A DNA stretch of 64,000 nucleotides from CATOSP01 sp965216155. Lineage in GTDB: Bacteria; Chloroflexota; Dehalococcoidia; Lucifugimonadales; UBA3495. Position numbers and translations under genes: made by a program. The stretch lies in the NCBI GenBank assembly GCA_965216155.1, contig CBDCFD010000006.1, forward strand, positions 1,302,001-1,366,000, read 5' to 3'. The notes under the pieces are model-generated. The model ran no database searches. It worked only from the letters and a program-made list of their open reading frames with translations, and was not told the DNA's origin. Positions within the stretch are counted from its first letter, which is position 1. Each line of letters opens with the position of its first letter. Shown here piece after piece: positions 35,405 to 44,737 of the stretch.

Positions 35405-35992
35405 TTAGCTCCTTGGGCCCAGTGATTCTTGGAGGTCTGTGATGACCTTGTCTCGGGAGCGAGTCTGCCACCTTCTACGCTGGCCGATGGGCAAGTTTTC
35501 GATCTCCGGGAAGACCTTCATTGCCACGAACACCGGGCCGGGTTGCTCCATTATTTGCGCGATGTTGTTGGTGAAGTCTTCCAGGTTGTCGAAGGCGTAG
35601 GACGAAGGGTAACCGGAGCCGCGGGCGATGACATCGTATTGGACGTTGGCGGCGTTGGGTACGGGCTGCCCCCCCGTGGTGGCGTAACATTCGTTGTCGA
35701 GCATGAAATGGTAGAAATTCTTGGGGGCTTTCTCCGCAATGGTCGGCAGCGCTCCCAGGTTCATCAGCACGTCGCCTTCCGAGTCGAAGAGTACAACCTT
35801 TTGGTTAGGACGGGCCAGGGCGAGACCCAGGCCAAAGGAGGCGTGGCCGCCCATGGCCGGATCGCCCAGGGGTACATCCTTGGTCTCATTGGTGCTGATG
35901 TTTACCCAGTGACGGCCTCCGCGTCCGGGGATAACCACCGCGTCTCCCCGGTACTCCTGGAAGACCTTCATCATGTCTTCGGTCTGAAACAT
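35405..35992 (-). CDS. ThDP-dependent decarboxylase, beta (PP) subunit, ComE-like
   Basis: 195 residues. Pyrophosphate-binding half of a two-subunit ThDP enzyme: GHASFGLGLALARPNQKVVL, then FDSEGDVLMNLG to FMLDNECY, a divergent GDG...N motif binding Mg-ThDP. It partners with the alpha subunit encoded 21 nt upstream. In sulfopyruvate decarboxylase (ComDE) and phosphonopyruvate decarboxylase relatives, the 2-oxo acid becomes an aldehyde. The adjacent zinc dehydrogenase would process that aldehyde. The exact oxo acid is not determined. Confidence 0.8.
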   Translation of the reverse strand: MFQTEDMMKVFQEYRGDAVVIPGRGGRHWVNISTNETKDVPLGDPAMGGHASFGLGLALARPNQKVVLFDSEGDVLMNLGALPTIAEKAPKNFYHFMLDNECYATTGGQPVPNAANVQYDVIARGSGYPSSYAFDNLEDFTNNIAQIMEQPGPVFVAMKVFPEIENLPIGQRRRWQTRSRDKVITDLQESLGPRS

Positions 35993-36013
35993 TTACTTTC
36001 TCCTATTCGCGGG

Positions 36014-36529
36014 TTAGCGGTTGAAGCCGTGGTATTCGTCTCCGACCAGGACGGCAACGGGCTGGTTCGTCCTCTCCGCTTCCTGGAAAGCAATGGAGAT
36101 ACGGTCGGCGTCCACGTCATTCTCGACCAGGTAATACTTGATGCCGAAGGCGTTTAGGAACCGCTCGGTATAGGTCGCGGCCGTGTCCGAGTCCACGCCA
36201 TGGCGGGTCCATCCGCGGTAGCCTACCATGAGCACGACGGGGATGTTCATTCCCATAGTCCAGCCGCGAAGGGAGTCTCCGGACTCCATGAGCCCTGTGT
36301 TTTGAATCAAAATGATGGGCTTCGCGCCGCCCACCGACAGTCCGGCGGCCGTGGAAAACGCCTGGCCCTCGCGGCTGACGGATATCAGGTCCAGGCCGGG
36401 CTCCTCCTTCATAAGGAGGTATAGGAAGTTGGTCTCGCTGTCTGGAAGCCAGACCACGTGGGTAACGCCGTTCTTGCGCATGTGGTCCAGCACCACTTCG
36501 GGACTGAACCCTCCCTCTTGCTGGGTCAT
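36014..36529 (-). CDS. ThDP-dependent decarboxylase, alpha (PYR) subunit, ComD-like
   Basis: 171 residues. The pyrimidine-binding half: GVTHVVWLPDSETN, ISVSREGQAFSTAAGLSVGG with the catalytic Glu of the E-G-Q/A region, and LIQNTGLMESGDSLRG, close to sulfopyruvate/phosphonopyruvate decarboxylase alpha subunits. First gene of a three-gene unit with the beta subunit and a zinc alcohol dehydrogenase. Confidence 0.8.
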   Translation of the reverse strand: MTQQEGGFSPEVVLDHMRKNGVTHVVWLPDSETNFLYLLMKEEPGLDLISVSREGQAFSTAAGLSVGGAKPIILIQNTGLMESGDSLRGWTMGMNIPVVLMVGYRGWTRHGVDSDTAATYTERFLNAFGIKYYLVENDVDADRISIAFQEAERTNQPVAVLVGDEYHGFNR

Positions 36530-36853
36530 GACGTGTACCTCTCCAGGGCCGGACTCAGAATAGTGGGGCTAGACCGGCCAGCAGGGCTGATTATATATCG
36601 GCTGGAGGGCCGAGCAAAGGAGCGGCCCCAGCGCGGGGTCGCGCCTTCGCCGTAGTGGGAGGCTGTACGGCCGGGGTTTCTCTTGCCCGAGTTCTTTCGG
36701 TTGTCCTTGGAAGTCTTATCGGTTACGCGCGTTCGCTGGAAGGTGAATCGTCCTGATTACTGTAAGTAGGCACTTGGCACACTGGCGCATTTGTTCCATA
36801 ATGCAGGTGCTTTACGAGGTGGTCAAAATATAGCAGGCGTATTGGGGTTCCTC
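36530..36853. other. Gene-free stretch before the restriction-modification remnants
   Basis: No gene, clear promoter or strong hairpin seen. It lies upstream of divergent genes. GC content falls toward the right, where the restriction-modification genes with different codon habits begin. Confidence 0.4.
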
Positions 36854-37439
36854 ATGTACACATCATCCTTTCGCTTTATTGACCTGTTCGCAGGAATAGG
36901 GGGCATGCGCCGGGGTTTTGATACTCTTGGTGGACGTTGCGTATTCACATCTGAATGGAACAAGTACGCCCAACAAACCTACAGGGCCAACTTTGGCCCT
37001 GACGACTCCTTCATTGCCGGTGACATCACAAAAATCCATGCGACGGACATTCCGGAACATGACCTGTTGCTGGCGGGTTTCCCTTGCCAGCCTTTCTCTA
37101 TTGCCGGGGTAAGCAAAAAGAACGCCATCGGACAGGAGCATGGTTTCCGTTGCGAGGCGCAGGGAACTTTATTCTTTAGATGTAGCCCGCATCATCGAAC
37201 ATCACCGTCCTTACGCCTTTGTGCTGGAGAATGTTAAGAACTTGGTCAACCATGACCGAGGCAATACCTTCCGAGTGATTCGCAACACGCTGAAGGAAGA
37301 GTTGGGTTACTATATATCGTGGCGAGTGATTGACGCGAAAGGGTTTGTGCCCCAACATCGCGAGCGAATTTTCATCGTTGGTTTCAGGGACGCCAATGAC
37401 TTTGCCCTAAGTCTGATGCCTCGGGCAGCTACAACATAG
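36854..37439 (+). pseudogene. Dcm-type cytosine-C5 DNA methyltransferase, frameshifted and truncated
   Basis: Motif I FIDLFAGIGGMRRGF, motif IV GFPCQPFS, then after an extra A at about 37178 the other frame carries motif VI FVLENVKNL and motif VIII FVPQHRERIFIVGF. The protein then ends at AATT: the target-recognition domain and motifs IX-X are missing. So it has a frameshift between motifs IV and VI and a lost C-terminus. The sequence type is that of Dcm/EcoRII methylases, and an EcoRII-like nuclease fragment lies 1.5 kb downstream. Confidence 0.78.
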
Positions 37440-37495
37440 CTAGATCACGGTAATTACTGAGCCTGAACTCCACCATTACAACCGGAGAAAACTTC

Positions 37496-38038
37496 ATGAC
37501 CTCCTCAATTCACCGTATGACTATTTCCGAGTTGGCTAACCAGGGCTGGATCATCATCTACGATGAAAGCAATGGGGAAGCCGTTGCCATCCGGTCCGTT
37601 ATCCGACACTGGAACAAACTGACCTGGGCCCAGCAGACCTTCTATCGCGCTAAATATGGCTTCGACGAAAGCGGTGTGCTAGACATCAGCCTTTCAGAAC
37701 GCCGCACACCTCCCATTGATCTCGGTTTCTTTTACAGCAGCCCAGCGGCAGGCGAAATCGTTGTCCCCGACACACTCGTGCCCGGAGCCAATGACCGTTT
37801 GCGGATAATCCTTGCACAAAGTCGGGTTGCGATTCATTGTAGTCGTTACGATGACACCCCCCGTCTGAACATCGGCCCCGACGGCACGGTAATCCTCACC
37901 ACTCATGCTGAATGGGGATTACCGCGTACCGATTCTACTGGATACACGGAACCGGATGATGCCTATATTTGCTACTGGGAAACCGACCGGGCTACCTGGC
38001 TCCCCACCGCTCCTTGGTGGGCCATGTGCCTAGATTAG
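37496..38038 (+). CDS. Hypothetical protein in the restriction-modification remnant
   Basis: 180 residues, preceded by GGAG. N-terminal MTISELANQGWIIIYDESNG, a central ERRTPPIDLGFFYSSP and PGANDRLRIILAQSR, C-terminal EPDDAYICYWETDRATWLPT. No domain recognised and no signal or membrane segment. It sits where the missing 3' half of the Dcm-type gene would be. Confidence 0.55.
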   Translation: MTSSIHRMTISELANQGWIIIYDESNGEAVAIRSVIRHWNKLTWAQQTFYRAKYGFDESGVLDISLSERRTPPIDLGFFYSSPAAGEIVVPDTLVPGANDRLRIILAQSRVAIHCSRYDDTPRLNIGPDGTVILTTHAEWGLPRTDSTGYTEPDDAYICYWETDRATWLPTAPWWAMCLD

Positions 38039-38126
38039 AGGAATCATAACTAGGCAACAAACTGCGGATTCTGGTTGTTGGATTGAATAAGTCCTACTCT
38101 TGTATCTTTTGCGGGAGTACTGAGGC

Positions 38127-38894
38127 ATGTCCGAGAAGTCTCACTGGACAAGAAAGCAATTACTAATAGCGTTCGCGTTATATTGCCGCCTGTCGTTCGG
38201 GAAGTTGCACTTCAGAAATCCTGAGATTGTTCGGTTTGCGGAAGCCATCGGACGGACACCGTCAGCGCTGGCAATGAAGCTGACCAATATCGCTAGTCTC
38301 GATCCCGCAATTACATCCACTGGCCGTAAGGGTTTGAAAGGAGCATCCAGCAACGACCGCGCGATGTGGAATGAAATGCAAAGTAATTGGGAACGCTTTG
38401 CAGTCGAGTCCCAACGTGCGATGACAGAGGTCGGAGTGATTACAGAACTATCTGCCAGTGCCGTCCAGGACGAGAACGGCAGCCACGCAGGAGAAGACCG
38501 CGCTGTGCAAACCACGGGACGCATTGGCCAAAGCTTCTTTCGAGAGGCGGTTTTGAGCGCGTACAACGAACGGTGTTGTATCACTGGGTTATCGGTGCCT
38601 GCTTTACTAGTGGCAAGTCATATCATCCCGTGGCGGCATGACAAACTAAACAGGGTGAACCCCAGAAACGGCCTGTCACTGTCCATGTTGCACGACAAGG
38701 CATTCGACGCCGGGTTGATAACAATCAACGATGATATGACTGTACTGGTATCCCGGAAACACACTGTAAGAAACGACGAGTTCTTTTCAACATCCATAGA
38801 ACTTTACGACGGGAGAACGATTTACCACCCGGAAAAATGTGGACCTGACCGAAAATTCCTCGCCTATCACAGGGAGCATATTTTTCAAGGATAA
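38127..38894 (+). CDS. HNH endonuclease
   Basis: 255 residues. The C-terminal half carries the HNH core: CCITGLSVPALLVASHIIPW, then NGLSLSMLHDKAFDAGLITI, as in HNH restriction-type nucleases. The N-terminal half (WTRKQLLIAFALYCRL, FAEAIGRTPSALAMKLTN) looks like a helix-turn-helix-like DNA-binding domain found in related enzymes. It lies between the broken cytosine methylase and an EcoRII-like fragment, so it probably belongs to a restriction system. Confidence 0.82.
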   Translation: MSEKSHWTRKQLLIAFALYCRLSFGKLHFRNPEIVRFAEAIGRTPSALAMKLTNIASLDPAITSTGRKGLKGASSNDRAMWNEMQSNWERFAVESQRAMTEVGVITELSASAVQDENGSHAGEDRAVQTTGRIGQSFFREAVLSAYNERCCITGLSVPALLVASHIIPWRHDKLNRVNPRNGLSLSMLHDKAFDAGLITINDDMTVLVSRKHTVRNDEFFSTSIELYDGRTIYHPEKCGPDRKFLAYHREHIFQG

Positions 38895-38951
38895 TCGGAT
38901 CATGGCTGTCACGAGTAATTTGATGATCTCGATAGCAAGATACAAGCCATA

Positions 38952-39389
38952 TTGCAACGGCGCAAGTCTCGTTCTGGCCGCTCGCTTGAATTGCACATCC
39001 GGGAAATTTTCCTCGAAGAGGATTCAGTTGAGGGCCAAGACTTTGCCTGGCACCCGGAGTCGGAACCCGATATACAACCGGACTTCCTCTTTCCCAATGC
39101 TGAAGCCTATAAGAACCCTGACTTCCCGAACAGTCAATTGCGTATGCTGGCAGTGAAGACGACTGCCAAAGACCGGTGGCGGCAAATCTTGAACGAAGCC
39201 GATCGCATAGAGACCAAGCACTTGTTGACCCTACAGGAAGGCGTTTCCGAGAATCGATTCAGGGAAATGTCGGATGCCGGGGTTAAGTTGGTGGTTCCAG
39301 GTCCATTGCACGATAAGTATCCTCAATCGGTGCGACCTTACCTTCAAGGGTTGGAAAGCTTTCTGGCTGATGTACGGTTACTCAAATGA
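38952..39389 (+). pseudogene. EcoRII-like restriction endonuclease, C-terminal catalytic fragment
   Basis: 145 residues matching the EcoRII C-terminal domain: RRKSRSGRSLELHIREIF, PDFLFPNAEAY, then LRMLAVKTTAKDRWRQILNE and HLLTLQEGVSENRFREM. The Asp...Lys-x-Thr arrangement is the nuclease core. The N-terminal effector domain is absent and an in-frame stop lies upstream, so this is a truncated gene, with TTG 38952 the first possible start. EcoRII and Dcm act on the same CCWGG site. Confidence 0.75.
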
Positions 39390-39403
39390 AAGGAAGTTGA
39401 CCT

Positions 39404-39892
39404 ATGCCTCCACCAGAGCGATACAACACCGGATACAACGTTGGCGTGGGAGGCGCGGTCGTGGACGACGGGCGGCTCCTGATGGTGCGCCGCGCATCCC
39501 GCCGGGGGCGGGGTAACTGGCAGGTCCCCGGCGGGTTCATCGAGCCCAACGAGACCATCGAGCAGGCGGTCGTCCGGGAGGTGGAAGAGGAGGCAGGAGT
39601 CAAGTCCGAGGTTGAAGGGGTCCTGGGGATCAGGAACCGCTACGACGAGGACTCCGCCAACAGCCTGTACATAGTGCTGCTGCTCAAGTTGGCGGGCGGG
39701 GAACCCAAACCCGACGAGCATGAGGTGGACCGGGCCTGCTTCTTCACGCTGGACGAGATATGCGCCCTGGAGCAGGTGCCGCCGATAAACGTCGAGATAG
39801 CCAAGCGCGCGTTGGACCCCGAACGCCGCCTGTTAAATCCCATGACGGTGACCCAACTCAACCGGACCCCCTATACCCTGTTCGTCGGGTAG
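39404..39892 (+). CDS. NUDIX hydrolase
   Basis: 162 residues. The Nudix box is complete: GGFIEPNETIEQAVVREVEE then EAGV. The N-terminal VGVGGAVVDDGRLLMVRRA strand pair is typical of ADP-ribose/NTP-cleaving members. AAGGAAG lies about 9 nt before the start. It is in line with the fragments upstream but looks intact. Confidence 0.88.
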   Translation: MPPPERYNTGYNVGVGGAVVDDGRLLMVRRASRRGRGNWQVPGGFIEPNETIEQAVVREVEEEAGVKSEVEGVLGIRNRYDEDSANSLYIVLLLKLAGGEPKPDEHEVDRACFFTLDEICALEQVPPINVEIAKRALDPERRLLNPMTVTQLNRTPYTLFVG

Positions 39893-39916
39893 CCGTCTGA
39901 GGATTTGCCACTGGCT

Positions 39917-40891
39917 ATGACAATACGTATGCCGCACCCGTTCCCCTATCAAGGCAGCAAGCGAAGCATTGCGCGCCACATCCTGCCGTGCATTCCGAAA
40001 GATACGAAGTCCCTGATTGAGCCGTTTTGCGGTTCGGCGGCGATTTCCATCGCGGCGGCGGCCCACGGACTTGCGGGAAAGTTCCTGTTTAACGACATCA
40101 ACCCGTCGTTGATGGCCCTGTGGGCATGTATATTGGACCGGCCCTCTGAGTTAGCCGACGGCTACGAACGGCTCTGGCAAGATCAGCATCCAGACCGAAA
40201 AGAGTATTTCTTCCAAGTACGCGACGAGTTTAACTCCACACACGAACCGCACCATTTTCTCTATCTGTTGGCGCGAATAGTAAAGGGTTCGGTCAGATAC
40301 AGTTCGGCAGGCAAGTTCAACCAAAGCCCGGACAATCGACGGCTTGGGATGCACCCTCTGAAGATGCGGCGGCAAATCATGGCGGTGTCGGAGTTGCTGT
40401 CCGGCAGGACCAATCTATCGTCGTCTGATTTTCGAGACGCCGCTGCTCTCGCAACGGAGATGGACGTCCTGTACATGGACCCGCCATACCAGGGGACTTC
40501 CTTCACCAGGGACCACCGTTACTACGATGGCGTTTCCTTCGGCGAGTTTGTAGAAGCGTTGTCGTGGATGAACGACCAACGTTTGTCGTTTGTGGTCAGC
40601 TACGACGGTAGGACCGGCGAGAAGCGGCATGGCAGGCTACTGCCGGAGTATTTGCAACTGGCCCATCTCGATATTCCGGCTGGCAGGTCGAGCCAAGCGA
40701 CTCTTCTCGGGGCCAATCATGCAACTGTTGAATCGTTGTATTTGTCCCCCGCTCTTTTGCGGAGATTGAATGAATCTTCCTCTGGATTCACGCAGGCGTT
40801 CTTGTCAAATTCGCTCTTTGGAAACTTGACATGGCCGGCGTCCGGTGGTATCTTGGCCGGACTTCCTCCCCGTCCGCTGGATCTTGGCTGA
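39917..40891 (+). CDS. D12-class DNA adenine N6-methyltransferase
   Basis: 324 residues. Motif X-like PFPYQGSKRSIARHILP at the N-terminus, motif I LIEPFCGSAAIS, then motif IV MDPPYQG and a VVSYDGRTG region, in Dam/D12 order. No restriction partner is adjacent, so it may be solitary or an orphan of the remnant island. The start is uncertain between TTG 39905, ATG 39917 and ATG 39929; GAGGA lies 14 nt before 39917. Confidence 0.83.
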   Translation: MTIRMPHPFPYQGSKRSIARHILPCIPKDTKSLIEPFCGSAAISIAAAAHGLAGKFLFNDINPSLMALWACILDRPSELADGYERLWQDQHPDRKEYFFQVRDEFNSTHEPHHFLYLLARIVKGSVRYSSAGKFNQSPDNRRLGMHPLKMRRQIMAVSELLSGRTNLSSSDFRDAAALATEMDVLYMDPPYQGTSFTRDHRYYDGVSFGEFVEALSWMNDQRLSFVVSYDGRTGEKRHGRLLPEYLQLAHLDIPAGRSSQATLLGANHATVESLYLSPALLRRLNESSSGFTQAFLSNSLFGNLTWPASGGILAGLPPRPLDLG

Positions 40892-40918
40892 GGCTACGAC
40901 CCCCGGGCGGGTGTTTTT

Positions 40919-41524
40919 ATGCGTACCATCGTCCTGATTGATGGTTAGAATCTCTATCATTTGGCGAGAAGGGCTTGGGGGCCAAGACCTCCCGGTCCTT
41001 CGTCCCCTTACGCTTGGCCGAGCTATGACATTGTGAAACTGGCGTATGCCCTGGTTTCTTGAGCACCCGGGCGCATTCTGTCAGAAATTCGTTTTTACAC
41101 AGGTGTGCCAGACCCGGATGGTGGTCCTTCTCAAGAATACTGGCACGGTTTCTGGTCGAACAAACTCAGGCATCTCAGGCATCTGAAGAATAGCGGGGTA
41201 TACGTCTATCAAGGCAGAGTGAGCGCCGGAGGCCAAGAGAAGGCCGTGGATGTCAGTTTGACCCTGGACCTGGTGCGGGCAACCTACGAGCAGCGGTATG
41301 AAGCTGCAATCATTGTTAGCCAGGACTGGGACTTTGGGCCTGCCGTTCGTTTGGCGAAGGAAGTCGCGCAAGGGCAGAATCGGCTACTCACTTACGAGTC
41401 CGCATTTCCCGTTGGGCCAGGAAGCGTTTCCCGTAGAGGGGTCCCAGGAACATCCTGGGTTCCCATAGACAAGGCCACCTATGACGTTTGCCATGATCCG
41501 AGGGATTATCGTCCGAGGAAGTAA
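40919..41524 (+). pseudogene. NYN (PIN-like) domain gene with two in-frame stops
   Basis: One continuous frame of 201 codons encodes a NYN RNase-like protein: MRTIVLIDG-NLYHLARRAW, SPYAWPSYDIVKLAYALVS, PGRILSEIRFYTGVPDPD, VDVSLTLDLVRATYE and IIVSQDWDFGPAVRLAKE. Codon 10 is TAG where the family has Gln/Ala in DG-NL, and codon 48 is TGA. No frameshift separates the parts, so two nonsense mutations or stop readthrough are needed. The downstream part could still be made from GTG 41105. Confidence 0.72.
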
Positions 41525-41714
41525 ACCCCGACTTAACACAAGGACGTAAGGACTGTTTCCCGGTGTCCAATCCTGTATATCCTGTCCAGCCATGTAAGTT
41601 CTGATTCTGGCAAAATCTCGCCACGTTTGACGCCATTCAACCCTACTGCTAAACTCCAACCTGCTGGTTTCCGGCCCTAGATTATCTTGCAATTTTTTCT
41701 GTGGGAGATGCCTC

Positions 41715-43988
41715 ATGGTAGCAAGTGATTCGACTCCCGAATTTGTAACCAAAGTATATGAAACGATGCAGCGGAACCTGGAAGTTGTCCGTCGCAGAGT
41801 TGGCCGGCCCATGACCTTGGCCGACAAACTCCTGCTTAGCCACCTGGATGACCCTGAAAATCAGGAGTTGATTCCGGGTAGGACCTACTTGCAGGTGCGG
41901 CCCGACCGCGTGATCCTTCAGGACGTGTTGGGACAGACGGCGGTGCTCCAGTTCATGCAGACCCGGCGCACCAGTACGGCTATACCGACCACGGTCCACT
42001 GCGACCACCTGATCCAGGCACGTGTGGAGGGTTCGCAAGACCTTCGGGAGTCCCTGGCGGAGAACAACGAGGTCTACGACTTCCTCCGGTCCGCCAGCGC
42101 CAAATTCGGCATAGGCTTCTGGGGTCCCGGGGCCGGCATTATTCACCAGGTGAACCTGGAGCAGTACGCTTTCCCCGGCGCGGTTATCATCGGGACCGAC
42201 TCACACACTCCCAACGGCGGCGGGCTCGGTTCCTGCTCCGTGGGCGTTGGAGGCGCGGACGCAGTGGAGGCGATGGCCGGTCTGCCCTGGGAGGTGCTCT
42301 ACCCCACTCGCATCGGGGTACACCTGACAGGCGAGATGAACGGCTGGACCGCTCCCAAGGACGTTATCCTCTTCCTGGCGGGGGCGCTCACTGTCTCCGG
42401 CGGCACCAACGCGATCATCGAATACTTCGGCCCCGGCGCGCGCTCCATAAGTTGCACCGGCAAGGCGACCATTACCAACATGGGCGCGGAACTGGGCGCC
42501 ACGACATCCGTGTTCCCCTACGACGAGCGGATGGCCCGCTACCTGGAGGCCACGGGACGGGGAGAGTTGGCCAAGCTGGCCGACCAGCACAAGGAAATGC
42601 TGGCTGCCGACCCGGACGTGGAAGCCAACCCGGAGCAGTACTTCGACCGCATAGTTGAGATCGACCTCTCCACGCTGGAGCCCCATATCGTCGGGCCGCA
42701 CTCTCCGGACCGGGCGCGGCCCATCTCCGTGTTTGCCCGGGAGGTTGCCGATCAGTCCAACGGCTTCGTAGACGAGATTTCCACCGCATTGATCGGAAGC
42801 TGCACCAACTCTTCCTACGAAGACATGAGCCGTTCCGCCGACGTGGCTGAGCAGGCCAACGCCAAAGGCATCAAGGTCGCCGTGCCGTTCATGGTGACCC
42901 CCGGCTCCGAACAAGTCCGCGCGACTATCGAGCGCGACGGACAGCTTGCGACGCTTCGGGAAGCGGGCGCGACGGTCTTGGCCAACGCCTGTGGACCTTG
43001 CATCGGTCAGTGGCGGCGGTCACGGGAGGCTTCGGAGCAGCCCAATTCCATAGTGACTTCCTACAACCGCAACTTCCCCGCCCGCAACGACGGACAGGCC
43101 ACGACGATGAACTTCATTGCCAGCCCGGAGATCACAACGGCCTTCGCCCTGGCTGGCAGGCTCTCCTTCAACCCGCTGACCGACACAATCACCGACGCCC
43201 AGGGCAACGAGGTGATGCTCGACCCGCCCAAGCCCGCTCCGGAGGTCCCGGCCACCGGGTTCGACCCCGGCGAGGCGTCCTACTTCCCGCCGCCGGACGA
43301 CGGCAGCGGCATCGAGGTTGCCGTGGACCCCAACAGCCAACGCCTCCAGGTGATGAACCCCTGGCCAGCTTGGGACGGCGAGGACTTCACCGGTATGCCG
43401 GTCGTGATGAAAGTGCAGGGTAAATGCACCACGGACCACATTTCACCTGCCGGTGTGTGGCTGAACCTGCGGGGCCACCTGGACAAGTTCAGCGAGAACC
43501 TGCTCATGGGGGCAACCAACGCCTACACCGGGGCCAACGGCAAAGCCCTGGACGTGCTGACCGGAGAGACCGACAGGGCTATTTCCGCCATCGCCCGCAA
43601 CTATCAGGCCGAGGGAGTGAAGTGGGTGATTGTCGGCGATGACAATTACGGCGAGGGCAGCAGCCGGGAGCACGCCGCGCTATCGCCGAGGCTGTTGGGC
43701 GGCGCCGCGGTAATCGCCCGGAGCTTTGCCAGGATCCACGAGACCAACCTGAAGAAGCAGGGTTTGCTGCCTCTGACCTTCCAATCGACGGAGGACTACG
43801 AAAAGCTCCGCGAGGACGACAGGATCAGCCTCACCGGCCTGCAAGACCTCGCGCCGGATAAACCGGTAGCCTGCGCCATCCACCACTCCGACGGGACGAC
43901 AGAATCCCTGGAACTGAACCACTCCTTCGGTGCGGGACAGATCGCCTGGTTCCGCCTCGGCTCGGCGCTGAACCTGTTCCACCAATAG
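41715..43988 (+). CDS. acn: Aconitate hydratase, mitochondrial-type
   Basis: 757 residues; interconverts citrate and isocitrate in the TCA cycle with a [4Fe-4S] cluster. Cluster cysteines are Cys363 (SCTNSSYED) and Cys426/Cys429 (ANACGPCIGQW). Other aconitase blocks: GTDSHTPNGGGLG, the swivel domain GDDNYGEGSSREHAAL and ARSFARIHETNLKKQG. Length and sequence fit the mitochondrial-type branch rather than AcnA or AcnB. GGGAG lies just upstream of the start and a hairpin terminator follows the stop. Confidence 0.93.
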   Translation: MVASDSTPEFVTKVYETMQRNLEVVRRRVGRPMTLADKLLLSHLDDPENQELIPGRTYLQVRPDRVILQDVLGQTAVLQFMQTRRTSTAIPTTVHCDHLIQARVEGSQDLRESLAENNEVYDFLRSASAKFGIGFWGPGAGIIHQVNLEQYAFPGAVIIGTDSHTPNGGGLGSCSVGVGGADAVEAMAGLPWEVLYPTRIGVHLTGEMNGWTAPKDVILFLAGALTVSGGTNAIIEYFGPGARSISCTGKATITNMGAELGATTSVFPYDERMARYLEATGRGELAKLADQHKEMLAADPDVEANPEQYFDRIVEIDLSTLEPHIVGPHSPDRARPISVFAREVADQSNGFVDEISTALIGSCTNSSYEDMSRSADVAEQANAKGIKVAVPFMVTPGSEQVRATIERDGQLATLREAGATVLANACGPCIGQWRRSREASEQPNSIVTSYNRNFPARNDGQATTMNFIASPEITTAFALAGRLSFNPLTDTITDAQGNEVMLDPPKPAPEVPATGFDPGEASYFPPPDDGSGIEVAVDPNSQRLQVMNPWPAWDGEDFTGMPVVMKVQGKCTTDHISPAGVWLNLRGHLDKFSENLLMGATNAYTGANGKALDVLTGETDRAISAIARNYQAEGVKWVIVGDDNYGEGSSREHAALSPRLLGGAAVIARSFARIHETNLKKQGLLPLTFQSTEDYEKLREDDRISLTGLQDLAPDKPVACAIHHSDGTTESLELNHSFGAGQIAWFRLGSALNLFHQ

Positions 43989-43998
43989 TAGAGGTTGC

Positions 43999-44026
43999 GG
44001 CTCCGAATCACCCTTTTCCCGGAGCC
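43999..44026 (+). terminator. Hairpin after the aconitase gene
   Basis: GGCTCCG pairs with CGGAGCC around a 14-nt loop, beginning 11 nt past the stop codon. Confidence 0.6.
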
Positions 44027-44137
44027 TTCGTATATCTCAGGTGGTAGTTACCCGAGATGAGGCCAAGGTTTCAACTTCCGCTAATTTGAACGTAAGGGTT
44101 CTGAACAGCAATGCCATGATGCCAGACTGTTTTGAGC

Positions 44138-44737
44138 CTAACGGTGGCGCGGGGTCAGGGCGGCTACCAGGCCAGCCAAAACTGAGCCAGTCAGGCCGAG
44201 CGCCAGGTCGCCCAGCGTGTCGGAGTAGGCCGTGGCAAGCTCGGGGGAGCGGCGAATAAAGGCGAAGTACTCGGCGACCTCCCACAAGATGGCGGTGACC
44301 GCGCCGAACCCCACTACAAACGCCAACGTTTCCCAAGACCCGATACGGGTCCGCCAGGCCAGCGCACCGATGGCGCCGGAGAGCAGTGCCCAATTGACGA
44401 GGTGGTTCGCGTCGTCCCACCATTGAATCGTGTCATAAAGGTCCAAGGCGTTGCCGGTGGTGTCGATGAGGAAAGGCAGGGTCAGCAGAACGTCGGTGGC
44501 GTAAGGGTAGTCTGGCCTTCGGCCAAGCGTTGCCCAAATTATGGGGATTGCCAGGGCGGCAATCGGGTATATGGCCAGCCGCCAGAGGAACGCTTTACCT
44601 TCGAATTGTTGCAATCCCGAGAAGGCCCCGAATGCCAGCAGGCAAATCAATGCGGCCTTCACGGCGAAATTGATCCAGAATGCCCCTGAGTGTTTCCGCG
44701 GACCTGCGATTAGTCGGAATCCCCTCATTGGCTCCAC
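44138..44737 (-). CDS. DUF2238/YjdF-like membrane protein
   Basis: 199 residues with five to six hydrophobic helices. Characteristic motifs: DTTGNALDLYDTIQWWDDANH with conserved polar residues, ILWEVAEYFAFI and YSDTLGDLALGLTGS. Family function unknown. A GTG at 44737 gives the longest form; ATG 44728 is just as likely. Confidence 0.72.
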   Translation of the reverse strand: MEPMRGFRLIAGPRKHSGAFWINFAVKAALICLLAFGAFSGLQQFEGKAFLWRLAIYPIAALAIPIIWATLGRRPDYPYATDVLLTLPFLIDTTGNALDLYDTIQWWDDANHLVNWALLSGAIGALAWRTRIGSWETLAFVVGFGAVTAILWEVAEYFAFIRRSPELATAYSDTLGDLALGLTGSVLAGLVAALTPRHR

